A stretch of DNA of 64,000 bases, taken from CAYMEK01 sp964389305. Lineage in GTDB: Bacteria > Spirochaetota > Spirochaetia > SZUA-6 > DRHE01. This document shows positions 8,256 to 15,735 of the stretch, in pieces. The stretch is from NCBI GenBank assembly GCA_964389305.1, contig CAYMEK010000002.1:1-64000 (forward strand). The letters are read 5' to 3'. The notes below the pieces were generated by a model. It did not search any database, was not told the DNA's origin, and saw only the letters and a program-made list of their open reading frames with translations. A program made the position numbers and the translations under genes. The number at the start of each line of letters is the position of its first letter. Position 1 is the stretch's first letter.

Positions 8256-9734
8256 CTACTGCAATGTCTGCGGCAGGATCCCCTGGATTTCATCCTGGAT
8301 TCTCCTGCGAATATCGGCGGTGAGGTTATTGCGGGGCCGCTCGGCGATTTCCCGGTAACGCCGGTGGGCCGCCACCAGGGCCCCTCCTTCCGGGTCTTCC
8401 AGGGGATAGCTGATGTACACCGCCTCCCGGGTGGGCAGGGGCAAATTATAGACGTAGGTCCTGTGGTCCGAAGCCATCACTTCCCGAATCAGCCCCAGCA
8501 CCTCCTCCCGGCGGTCGGCGCGCACTGCCGGTGGCTTCAGGACGTGCTTGATTATCCCGATATGGGTGTCGTCCAGCACAGCCTGCTCCGGGCAGAATAC
8601 GTTGGTGCGGTCCAGCAGCCCGAAGGCGTAGTGCACGTACTGGGCGCCGATCCAGGGAATGTAGGTATGGGTGAGCATCTTTTCCGCCGTCGCCTGGATG
8701 CCCGGTACGCCGCTGTCGCCGACCCCGGCGGTCGAGTAACAGGGCAGGCCGTAGTGACGGGCCATCTGGGCGGCGTCGTGGTGATAGTGGTTGAACTCCG
8801 GAGCGCCGTACATGTCGTTGAGGTTATCCAGACGCGTTCGCACCGGAACGCTTCCGTACAACACCGGCGCTCCGGGAGCCACAAGTTGGTGAAGGATGAC
8901 TCCGGCCAGGATCTCCGCGTTGATCTGGGCCACCATGCCGAACTCCTCAAACGGTGCGGTGGCCCCGCCCATGGGAGAACTGGAGATCACCACCGGGACT
9001 CTACGCTCGGCGATGGCCAGTAGCTTCTCGGCGGTGTCGTCCACTATCTGTAAGGGGCTCTTCACTACACAGGTTATGAAGGATAAAACCGGGTTCTCCC
9101 GGAACGCCTCTTCACCCCCGGCAACCAGGTGGCCAATCTTCATGACCTCGGGCAGAGCCTTCAGATCGGTAAGGCCGGCCTGGACGTGCTTGCTGATATT
9201 GTTCAGGCTGGCCAGAAATTTGTTCACGTCCTTGTTGCCGGCATCGATTCCCTGATCCTGGATGTTCACGCAGCGGATAAAGGCATCCAGATTGTCCAGG
9301 TTCTCGCAGAGGTGGGCCGCCTGGCGCAGGTAGGAGATAGAGCCGCTCCTGCGCTCGAACCGGGGCCGGGCGGCGGATAGGTCCGTCTCCAGCCAGAAGT
9401 TCGTTTCCGAACCGCTGACGAAACGCACCCGCGGCTCGCCGGCGTCCAGGATCAAGCGGTTGTCCGGGTTGCGGGCGCCCAGCACGATTTTCGACGGGGC
9501 GCTCTGCAGTGCCTGATCCAGGAGCCTGCCGGGAATACGCACCCTTACGGCTTCGCCGGTCTGTTCCGTTCCGGCCCCGGCCTTCCTGAACAGCTCCGCC
9601 GCCCTCCTGTTGTAACAGAGCAGGCCCGGGTCTTCCAGGATTTCCCTGGTTACGCCGTCGATCAGTCCGACCTGTTCATCGGTCAAACGTTTCCGGGGGG
9701 TAACCAGAACCCCCTCACGCTGTTTTACTGCCAC
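8256..9734 (-). CDS. MttB-family protein 2, divergent
   Basis: A 492-residue MttB-superfamily protein, first gene of the operon with the methyltransferase and asnB. Family marks include QALQSAPSKIVLGARNPDN, NISKHVQAGLTDLKALPEV, SSPMGGATAPFEEFGMVAQI, APGAPVLYGSVPVRTR and PCYSTAGVGDSGVPGIQA. It is clearly a paralogue of the first MttB but only distantly similar. The start is GTG at 9734 with AAAGGAG (9743-9749) 8 bases upstream; the longer frame to 9806 has no such site. No amber codon interrupts it. A sigma-70 promoter lies over 320 bases upstream, giving a long leader. Substrate unknown. Confidence 0.85.
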   Translation of the reverse strand: MAVKQREGVLVTPRKRLTDEQVGLIDGVTREILEDPGLLCYNRRAAELFRKAGAGTEQTGEAVRVRIPGRLLDQALQSAPSKIVLGARNPDNRLILDAGEPRVRFVSGSETNFWLETDLSAARPRFERRSGSISYLRQAAHLCENLDNLDAFIRCVNIQDQGIDAGNKDVNKFLASLNNISKHVQAGLTDLKALPEVMKIGHLVAGGEEAFRENPVLSFITCVVKSPLQIVDDTAEKLLAIAERRVPVVISSSPMGGATAPFEEFGMVAQINAEILAGVILHQLVAPGAPVLYGSVPVRTRLDNLNDMYGAPEFNHYHHDAAQMARHYGLPCYSTAGVGDSGVPGIQATAEKMLTHTYIPWIGAQYVHYAFGLLDRTNVFCPEQAVLDDTHIGIIKHVLKPPAVRADRREEVLGLIREVMASDHRTYVYNLPLPTREAVYISYPLEDPEGGALVAAHRRYREIAERPRNNLTADIRRRIQDEIQGILPQTLQ

Positions 9735-10319
9735 TGTGTATGCTCCTTTCTGCCGGTGTTGCGCCGGGCGGCCAGGCCCGAGGCGTACGAACAGGCGCGC
9801 GCGCAATACGGGAGGCGCTTCGAAGCAGGCACCTTCGGCGAGCCTCGCGCTGCCGGCTTTTTAATAAAAGCTCGTATTTTGAGAAGCTGAAACGGACGCT
9901 AAGGTTGGCCTGATGTCAACAAATATCTGAACCGGCCGAAGCTGCGGGCACAGCGCCGCCCGGGCCGCAGGGGGGAATATCTGTGCGGCAACCAGGCTCT
10001 CGCTGTCGGAATAACAGTTCTCCTTGTAAGACCGGTTCTCTATCCGTTTTTGAAGTTCTTTTATTATAACAAATTATAGAATTACTGCAAGGGGGCTGGA
10101 GCCTCATTCAGGTGTCTGGCAAAAAAGGATTGATTTCGGGTAAAAAACGGGGAAATCGTTACAAGCCTCTTGGCGATTTTTATATATTATAAACATACCC
10201 GTTTTTCGCGGGCGTATACAGCGGAGCGGCTTCACAGCTTAAAACAGCCGGCGCCAAAGGACAAGATGGAGTCGTGGACGCCGGAAACAAGTTCAAGGGC
10301 AGAGCTCAAGGAGAGAATA
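9735..10319. other. long divergent intergenic region (mttB2 operon / dehydrogenases)
   Basis: 585 bases without a supported gene. On the minus strand there is a good promoter at 10063-10090, which implies a leader of about 320 bases before mttB2. The leader is GC-rich with many short inverted words, but I cannot match it to a known riboswitch. On the plus strand the A+T-rich stretch 10159-10193 should hold the dehydrogenase promoter (TTACAA at 10159, TATTAT/TATAAA near 10185-10193). Confidence 0.5.
10063..10090 (-). promoter_or_regulatory. sigma-70 promoter for the mttB2-methyltransferase-asnB operon
   Basis: Reading the minus strand: TTGCAG (10090-10085), a 16-base spacer, perfect TATAAT (10068-10063). 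Transcription would start near 10056, about 320 bases before the GTG of mttB2. Confidence 0.6.
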
Positions 10320-11243
10320 ATGCACTACGTAACCGTCATCGGCAGCGGTAATGTGGGAGCCAATACGGCGTTCTTCATCGCCGAAAAGGGCATTACCGAC
10401 GTCGCCCTCTACGACATACGTGAGGGGACAGCAGCCGGGAAGGGGCTCGACATGATGGAAGCCGCCCCGATACGCAGGTATCGCAATCGGATCTGGGCGG
10501 CGCAATCGCTTGATGTCGTTGCGGAAACCGAAACGGTGATTCTGGCAGCCGGCTCGGTTCGAAAACCCGGAATGAAGAGGGAGGACCTTTTCGAAGAAAA
10601 CAGAAAGATCGTTACAGAGCTTGCTCCCGAGATCGGCCGACTGGCCCCCGAATGTAAGGTCCTGATCGCCACCGAGCCGGTCGACCTGATCACTGCGGAG
10701 TTTGTGAAGCGCTCCGGAGCCGACCGCTCCAAGGTGATGGGAGTCGGCGGATGCCTCGATGTCACCCGTTTGCGCTATTTCGCCTCTCAGCAGCTCGGGC
10801 TGTCGCCGGAAAATATCAGCGCCACGGTGATCGGCAGGCACTCCGATGCGATGATCGTGCTTCCACGCTACTGCAGTGTTTCCGGATTGCCGCTGGCCGC
10901 CTTGCTGACCGGGCAGCAAATAAAGGAAATCGTTGAGCAAACCCGTCGGGCGGGAGATCTGATCGTCAGTATGGCTCAGCGAGCCAGCGCCTTCTATGCA
11001 CCTTCGGCGGCCATTGCGGAACTGGTGGACGCGATTCATATGGATCTGCGCCGGGTTCTGTGCGTTTCTCTGCTCCTCCAGGGAGAATACGGAATAAGCG
11101 GCGTAGCCATGAGCCTGCCGGCGGCGATCGGCCGAAACGGGATCGAGAGGGTGATCGCACCGGATCTCATGGATGAAGAGAAGCAACAGCTCCGCAGCTC
11201 CGCCGCCGAGCTAGAAAAAATCACGGGGTCGGGAGGCGAGTGA
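10320..11243 (+). CDS. malate/lactate dehydrogenase-family protein with altered active site
   Basis: A 307-residue NAD-dependent dehydrogenase of the LDH/MDH family. The start is ATG 10320 (MHYVTVIGSGNVG) with AAGGAGAG at 10308-10315; upstream in-frame codons to 10170 lie in the promoter. It keeps the nucleotide loop GSGNVG, Asp32, Arg81, Arg87, Asp147, Arg150 and His174. Two family hallmarks are changed: the substrate/NAD asparagine of TNP is Glu119 (ATEPVDL), and the GHGD motif reads RHSD. Its tandem partner has the canonical residues at the same positions. It may be a non-malate 2-hydroxyacid dehydrogenase or an inactive partner. Confidence 0.82.
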   Translation: MHYVTVIGSGNVGANTAFFIAEKGITDVALYDIREGTAAGKGLDMMEAAPIRRYRNRIWAAQSLDVVAETETVILAAGSVRKPGMKREDLFEENRKIVTELAPEIGRLAPECKVLIATEPVDLITAEFVKRSGADRSKVMGVGGCLDVTRLRYFASQQLGLSPENISATVIGRHSDAMIVLPRYCSVSGLPLAALLTGQQIKEIVEQTRRAGDLIVSMAQRASAFYAPSAAIAELVDAIHMDLRRVLCVSLLLQGEYGISGVAMSLPAAIGRNGIERVIAPDLMDEEKQQLRSSAAELEKITGSGGE

Positions 11244-12181
11244 TGAAAAAAGTAGCAGTGATCGGAAGCGGCAACGTGGGCGCAACGGCAGTCTACTATA
11301 TTGCGGAAAAGAGCCTGGCCGATGTGGTCATGGTGGACGTGGTTGCCGGACTTGCCGAGAGCAAAGCCCTGGACTTTCTGCACACGGCCCCGCTGAGAGG
11401 ATATCACGGCAAGATCGTCGGCTCCACCGAATACGAGACGATCTCAGGCGCGGATGTAGTAGTGTTGACCGCCGGGATCGCCCGCAAGCCGGGCATGGAC
11501 AGAATGGAACTGCTGAAAACCAATGTCGATATCGCCAGGCAAGCCTCCCGGGCGATTGCGCGCTACGCGCCGGAATCGGTCGTGATCGTGGTTACTAACC
11601 CCCTGGACGTGATCTGCATGGTTGTTCTCCGGGAAACGGGTTTCGCCCTGAAGAAGGTTATTGGCCAGGCGGGCGTTCTCGATTCCACCCGCTTCCGCTA
11701 TTTCATAGCAGAAGAGCTGGGGGTGTGGCCCGGAGATGTTATGGCCATGGTTCTGGGAGGCCATGGAGACAGCATGGTTCCCCTGGCGCGCTATACCTCC
11801 GTCGGCGGCGTTCCGATCACCGAACTGCTGGACACACAGACTGTCGAACGCCTGGTGGCCCGAACCCGTACAGGCGGGGGAGAAATCGTCGGCTATTTGA
11901 AGACCGGCAGCGCCTACTATGCGCCCGGAGCTGCTGTAGCCAAAATGGTGGAAGCGGTAATCAAGGACGAAAAGAGACTGCTGGCGGCCTCGGTGTATCT
12001 GCGAGGGAAATACGGCTACCGGGACATCTTTTTGGGGGTCCCCACCGTTATCGGAAGCGGCGGTGCGGAGCAGATCGTCGAGATCGAATTAACAGAACAA
12101 GAAAAAGCGGCGCTGGACCGTTCGGCCGCCGCAGTAAAGGAAGGACTTACCCTTCTCGAAAGCCTCTACTCACCCGGCTAA
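11243..12181 (+). CDS. mdh: malate dehydrogenase (NAD)
   Basis: A 312-residue dehydrogenase with canonical residues: GSGNVG (8-13), Asp32, AGIARKPGMDR with Arg81 and Arg87, TNPLD with Asn119, Asp147, Arg150 and the proton-relay GGHGDSM with His174. Arg in the specificity loop favours malate/oxaloacetate over lactate/pyruvate. Its first base is the last base of the preceding gene (TGATG), with GGGAGG 6 bases before the ATG; a GTG one codon earlier is possible. It is the best candidate for the malate dehydrogenase step missing from the TCA supercluster 8 kb downstream. Confidence 0.9.
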   Translation: MKKVAVIGSGNVGATAVYYIAEKSLADVVMVDVVAGLAESKALDFLHTAPLRGYHGKIVGSTEYETISGADVVVLTAGIARKPGMDRMELLKTNVDIARQASRAIARYAPESVVIVVTNPLDVICMVVLRETGFALKKVIGQAGVLDSTRFRYFIAEELGVWPGDVMAMVLGGHGDSMVPLARYTSVGGVPITELLDTQTVERLVARTRTGGGEIVGYLKTGSAYYAPGAAVAKMVEAVIKDEKRLLAASVYLRGKYGYRDIFLGVPTVIGSGGAEQIVEIELTEQEKAALDRSAAAVKEGLTLLESLYSPG

Positions 12182-12352
12182 GGCAACGGAGAACAGCGCT
12201 ATACGATCTGGTCGCAGCAGGCGGGGGGCTGGCGGAACCAGAAACGGCTTCCAAGATCCGCCGGCTCGACCAGGATGCCAATACCGTCTCGATCCACCGG
12301 GAGAAAAAAGCACCCGGGCGCGGCGAGGCGGCATTAGAGTCTCGATTTGCTA

Positions 12353-12381
12353 TTGACGAAGGGCCCCGAAAAAATTAAATT
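12353..12381 (+). promoter_or_regulatory. promoter of the Fur-family gene
   Basis: TTGACG (12353-12358), 17-base spacer, TAAATT (12376-12381). The -10 element abuts the operator at 12381-12401, so binding there would block initiation, consistent with autoregulation. Confidence 0.55.
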
Positions 12382-12401
12382 AATAATGATACCGAATATT
12401 A
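12381..12401. promoter_or_regulatory. putative Fur/PerR-type operator upstream of fur
   Basis: A 21-base A+T-rich imperfect palindrome starting TAATAA and ending TATTA. It matches the element at 12855-12875 in 16 of 21 positions, including TAATAA, the central CCGA and the terminal ATTA. Placement over the start point of the fur promoter suggests autoregulation. Confidence 0.6.
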
Positions 12402-12416
12402 AAAAAGGAGGGCCAC

Positions 12417-12821
12417 ATCGCCAAGAAGAACAGCTACAAGCGAAGCAGGCAGCGGCAGAGAATACTGGAGCTACTGCAAAGCACGGGAAGGCATCCGACC
12501 GCCAACTGGATCTACGACCAGTTGAAGAGCGAGTTTCCAAAGCTGAGCATGGGCACCGTTTATAGAAATCTGAATATTCTAGCCGAGCAGGGCTTGATCC
12601 GCAAGATCGATTTCGGCAGCACTTTCGACCGCTTCGACGCCAATATAGAAGCGCATTATCACTTCATCTGCAACGACTGCGGTGCGATCATCGACCTGGA
12701 GCTGCCGGTTGACGAGGCGTTGAATACCCGTGTTACCCAGACCACCCCTTTCACGGCTCACAGTCACCGGATCGAGTTCTACGGTGTATGCGATGAATGC
12801 AAGCGGAGATACACGGCATGA
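12417..12821 (+). CDS. Fur/PerR-family metalloregulator with no standard start codon
   Basis: A full-length Fur-family frame of about 134 residues: winged helix (RQRQRILELLQSTGRHPTANWIYDQL, in pieces at residues 11-36; KLSMGTVYRNLNILAEQGLI), histidine-rich sensor region (EAHYHFICNDCG; HSHRIEFYG) and two CxxC zinc pairs. Nothing upstream in frame is ATG, GTG or TTG before the stop at 12387-12389. AGGAGGG (12407-12412) sits 4 bases before ATC (12417), which would be the start. The only standard start, TTG 12522, would delete the first half of the DNA-binding domain. It could use ATC, or carry a mutation or sequence error. It precedes two ferritin-like genes, so iron or peroxide control is likely. 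Confidence 0.78.
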   Translation: MAKKNSYKRSRQRQRILELLQSTGRHPTANWIYDQLKSEFPKLSMGTVYRNLNILAEQGLIRKIDFGSTFDRFDANIEAHYHFICNDCGAIIDLELPVDEALNTRVTQTTPFTAHSHRIEFYGVCDECKRRYTA

Positions 12822-12854
12822 GAAAAAACACTTTTATATTATTTGCCAAAAATC

Positions 12855-12875
12855 TAATAACCGTTCCGATTATTA
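12855..12875. promoter_or_regulatory. putative Fur/PerR-type operator upstream of the Dps-like gene
   Basis: TAATAA, nine bases, TTATTA: a perfect six-base inverted repeat, 70 bases before the Dps-like start codon. It shares 16 of 21 positions with the element before the Fur-family gene, suggesting both are controlled by that regulator. Confidence 0.6.
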
Positions 12876-12945
12876 ATAATTTACTGGCTAATGCCCGTGA
12901 TGTTATCACGGCTTAAAGAAACCTAATCGTTAAGGAGGCCACACA

Positions 12946-13497
12946 ATGGCAAGAGTCGCAAGAGAAATGGTAGAGAAGGCAGGGGTGAATCTCGATCAGC
13001 TCCTCAAGCTGCTGGTCAAGAACGCCTCAGCCGAGCTGACCACCTACTACTACTACACCATTCTACGGACCAATCTCATCGGTCTGGAAGGCGAGGGACT
13101 CAAGGAGATCGCCGAGACAGCCCGGATCGAGGACCGCAACCACTTCGAAGCCCTGGTCCCTCGTATCTACGAGCTGGGGGGAGAGCTTCCCAAGGACATG
13201 AAGGAGTTCCACGATGTTTCGGCCTGTCCTCCGGCTTCCCTGCCCAAGGATGCCAGCAATGTCCGGGAAATCCTGAAGGTCCTGGTGGAGGCGGAGCGCT
13301 GCGCGGTGCGGGGCTACACCCAGATCTGCAACCTGACCGCCGGCAAAGACCATCGTACCTACGACCTGGCCCTGGCGATCTTGAACGAGGAGATCGAGCA
13401 CGAGTCATGGTTCTCCGAGTTCCTGGGTGAAGGACCCTCCGGTCACTTCCTGCGGCGCGGGGAAACCTCGCCGTTCGTATCCAAGTTCCTGCAGTAG
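12946..13497 (+). CDS. Dps-like ferritin (thioferritin, DPSL type)
   Basis: A 183-residue ferritin-like protein with TAAGGAGG before the ATG. Di-iron ligands are visible in a four-helix pattern: Glu30 (NASAELT), Glu62 and His66 (IEDRNHFE), Glu116 (VEAER), Glu149 and His152 (NEEIEHE). Two cysteines, Cys94 and Cys119, are 25 residues apart, the spacing I recall for the cysteine pair next to the di-iron site in archaeal and bacterial DPSL proteins. Such proteins form 12-subunit shells that oxidise iron with peroxide and protect DNA. The upstream operator and neighbouring Fur-family gene fit oxidative-stress control. Confidence 0.85.
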   Translation: MARVAREMVEKAGVNLDQLLKLLVKNASAELTTYYYYTILRTNLIGLEGEGLKEIAETARIEDRNHFEALVPRIYELGGELPKDMKEFHDVSACPPASLPKDASNVREILKVLVEAERCAVRGYTQICNLTAGKDHRTYDLALAILNEEIEHESWFSEFLGEGPSGHFLRRGETSPFVSKFLQ

Positions 13498-13508
13498 CAA
13501 ACCGGTAC

Positions 13509-13553
13509 AGCGAAAGGGGAGCCCTCCTCGAGGGAGCGACTTCCCCTTTCGCT
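13509..13553 (+). terminator. strong hairpin after the Dps-like gene
   Basis: AGCGAAAGGGGA (13509-13520) pairs perfectly with TCCCCTTTCGCT (13542-13553), a 12-base-pair stem starting 11 bases after the stop codon. There is no T-run after it, so it may be a partial terminator or an mRNA-stabilising hairpin before the next ferritin gene. Confidence 0.55.
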
Positions 13554-13666
13554 ACCATCCGGACAGGAATGAAAGTCCAGAAATCAGGCAATGAATTACT
13601 GTACTGCGACCGTTGAAAGAGATATTTTAGAACCAGAAAAACAAAACCAAAGTGAGGAGAAGCGAC

Positions 13667-14146
13667 ATGGGAACAAAAGGCACGGAGATTGTCCAACTGG
13701 ACGTGAAAGATCTCATTGCAGATCTGAATCGAGCCTACGCCGATGAATGGCTGGCCGCCTATTCGTACATGCATATGGCCCAGGTGGTTACCGGACGCCC
13801 TGCGGCACGGCATCTGGCGGAGCTGCTGAAAGAAACGGCCGAAGAGGAGCTCGAGCACCAGGAAGAGCTGGCCAAGCGTATTACCCAGCTCGGAGGAGAG
13901 CCGCTGGCCGATCCCGCCAAGCTGATCGAGAGCAGCAACGAAGGCTATCCGACGCCTCCTTCCAAGGCTACGGATCTGGATGCCGTTATCAAGACTGTCG
14001 TCGAAGCCGAGCGGGGAGCCATAGGGGTATATCAGGCGCTGATTCAAAAGACGCACGGTAAAGATCCTGTCACGTACAACCTCATGCTTCATATTCTCGA
14101 AGAAGAGGTGGAACACGAAGACGATTTCGAGAATCTGCTAACCTAG
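13667..14146 (+). CDS. bacterioferritin-like/ferritin-like di-iron protein
   Basis: A 159-residue four-helix ferritin-like protein: AYADEWLAAYSYMHMAQ, EEELEHQEELAKRI (E-x2-H), VVEAERGAIGVYQ and EEEVEHEDDFENLL give a complete set of di-iron ligands. It lacks the cysteines of the preceding gene, so it is a different subfamily. The start is ATG 13667 with GAGGAGAAG upstream; the GTG at 13652 is part of that site. It probably stores iron or removes peroxide with the Dps-like protein. I do not see the Fur-type box of the other two genes before it. Confidence 0.78.
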   Translation: MGTKGTEIVQLDVKDLIADLNRAYADEWLAAYSYMHMAQVVTGRPAARHLAELLKETAEEELEHQEELAKRITQLGGEPLADPAKLIESSNEGYPTPPSKATDLDAVIKTVVEAERGAIGVYQALIQKTHGKDPVTYNLMLHILEEEVEHEDDFENLLT

Positions 14147-14173
14147 GCCTCGCGGTCTGAGCTTAAAGAATCT

Positions 14174-14214
14174 ACCAGGCGGAGGGCGCGCACTGGCGCC
14201 CGTCGCCTGGTTTT
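14174..14214 (+). terminator. rho-independent terminator of the ferritin group
   Basis: ACCAGGCG (14174-14181) pairs with CGCCTGGT (14204-14211), with an inner GGGCGC/GCGCCC stem, followed by TTTTA. Confidence 0.8.
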
Positions 14215-14367
14215 ATCGGGCCGAAACGAGACTGCCGGGCTAAAACAACGCATTCGGCTCAAGCGGCGCCAACCTCACGGCCTGATCATCGAAAGAATAA
14301 GAGCCTCAGCTTGAGCTCTTGGGCAAAGCCATCTTCAATGGCTTCAGAAATTTCAAAGAGAATTCTG

Positions 14368-14397
14368 TTGACAACCATGCCATCGTGCTGCTATACT
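14368..14397 (+). promoter_or_regulatory. sigma-70 promoter of the ROK/sugar ABC operon
   Basis: Perfect TTGACA (14368-14373), 18-base spacer, TATACT (14392-14397). The start point would be near 14404, about 100 bases before the ROK start codon, in a very A+T-rich leader. Confidence 0.7.
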
Positions 14398-14448
14398 GTT
14401 TAATTATTCGAGTTATGAATAAATTATAATTAAAAAATTATTTATTAG

Positions 14449-14481
14449 AATCTAATTATTTAATATATAAAAAATTAGATT
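14449..14481. promoter_or_regulatory. inverted repeat, candidate ROK-regulator operator
   Basis: AATCTAATT (14449-14457) and AATTAGATT (14473-14481) are perfect inverted repeats separated by 15 bases, between the promoter and the ROK gene. Position and symmetry fit an autoregulatory operator, although in RNA they could also form a hairpin. Confidence 0.5.
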
Positions 14482-14501
14482 ATTTCTAGTTAAGCATTAA
14501 T

Positions 14502-15716
14502 ATGTTTGACCGAAGCCTTCCCAACCTATTTTTTCTCAAGTCCAAACAAACCGCGGATCTAAGAACCGAGAATACCGTCTCCGTGCTCTATGCCCTCCTT
14601 ACTCATGATCACCTCTCCCGAAGGCAGATCATCGAGCTGACCGGCCTGGCCCCTTCGACCGTATCGGCTATTACCTCCCGGCTTCTGGATTCCGGAATCG
14701 TAAGAAGGATTGGAAATCGCGGAAAAGGTACCGCAGGCAGAAAGGCCGATATTCTGTCACGAAACCCCCAGGCGGCCTACATGGCTTCCGTTCATTTAAC
14801 CCCGGAACTCTGCCGGGTTGGTATCGTCGATCTCGGCTACAACATCCTGGCCAGCAAAGAGCTGAGCTTTCCGGAAGGATTTTCAGAAGCCGAAGTTTCC
14901 TCTGTCGTCAGGGAGCTTGAGAGCCTCCTTGAGGCATGGTCCCATTCCGATCGCTTGATTGCTATCGGCATAGCCCTTCCACATCACCCGTACGACAACC
15001 CGTACATCGTTCAAAGCTTCCGTTCGGCTTTCTCATACCCCATTGTCCAAATGAACAACGTCGAAGCCATGGCCATGTGCGAATACTACGACCACCTGAG
15101 CAAAAGGCTGCACACTTTGGTTTTCATCTACATCGGCACGGGAATCGGCACGGGACTGATCATCGACGGTAACCTCTATCAAGGGGTAACGGGAGCGGCA
15201 AGTGATTTCGGGCACACCTTTATTACCGATGCTCCCATTGTTTGCCGCTGCGGACGTAAAGGCTGCCTCGAGGCTGTCGCTTCCGAACTCTCTCTGAGCC
15301 GGGCCATGGCCGAACATTTCGAACTGCATTCGACGCCGGTCCGCCACGAGCTAATCGACCTGTTGGCCGCTAACATACGGAAGGGTGATGCGTTCACTCT
15401 GTCCCTCCTCGAGAAGGCAGCTTCCTATCTTGGCAGAGGCATCTTCAATCTGGTCACCATCCTTGATCCCCAGGAAATCGTGATTACGGGCCGCTTGAAC
15501 CGGCTCAATCCTTTTTATTCGAACCTGGTGGAGAAAGCTTATCTCGATCATGCCAGGCAGGGGCGCTTCCCCGTTATACCCTTGAATTTCCTTCCTCTTC
15601 GCGAAGATGCCGGTCTGAAAGGAACGGTCATGTTTGCTTTTGTAAGCCTCTTTTGTGATGCCGAGAACAAGGAAATTCTCTGGCAAAAACAAGTTGGAGC
15701 ACCATTGATAATTTAA
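14502..15716 (+). CDS. ROK-family transcriptional regulator
   Basis: A 404-residue NagC/Mlc/XylR-like protein. A MarR-type helix-turn-helix occupies about residues 20-85 (SRRQIIELTGLAPSTVSAIT), then a ROK sugar-kinase fold with FIYIGTGIGTGLIIDG and the zinc motif CRCGRKGCLE. In ROK kinases the catalytic base is Asp in the ND-x-x-A motif; here it reads NNVEAMAM, so Asp is replaced by Asn and the protein is a regulator, not a kinase. It starts the operon with a sugar ABC transporter, 19 bases before the binding-protein gene, and likely represses it until the sugar binds. Confidence 0.88.
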   Translation: MFDRSLPNLFFLKSKQTADLRTENTVSVLYALLTHDHLSRRQIIELTGLAPSTVSAITSRLLDSGIVRRIGNRGKGTAGRKADILSRNPQAAYMASVHLTPELCRVGIVDLGYNILASKELSFPEGFSEAEVSSVVRELESLLEAWSHSDRLIAIGIALPHHPYDNPYIVQSFRSAFSYPIVQMNNVEAMAMCEYYDHLSKRLHTLVFIYIGTGIGTGLIIDGNLYQGVTGAASDFGHTFITDAPIVCRCGRKGCLEAVASELSLSRAMAEHFELHSTPVRHELIDLLAANIRKGDAFTLSLLEKAASYLGRGIFNLVTILDPQEIVITGRLNRLNPFYSNLVEKAYLDHARQGRFPVIPLNFLPLREDAGLKGTVMFAFVSLFCDAENKEILWQKQVGAPLII

Positions 15717-15735
15717 TATATAGGAGGAGGTCGTT

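Noticed and set aside
10170..10319. N-terminal extension of the first dehydrogenase
   Set aside because: It covers the A+T-rich promoter region and the family start MHYVTVIGSG has its own AAGGAGAG site.
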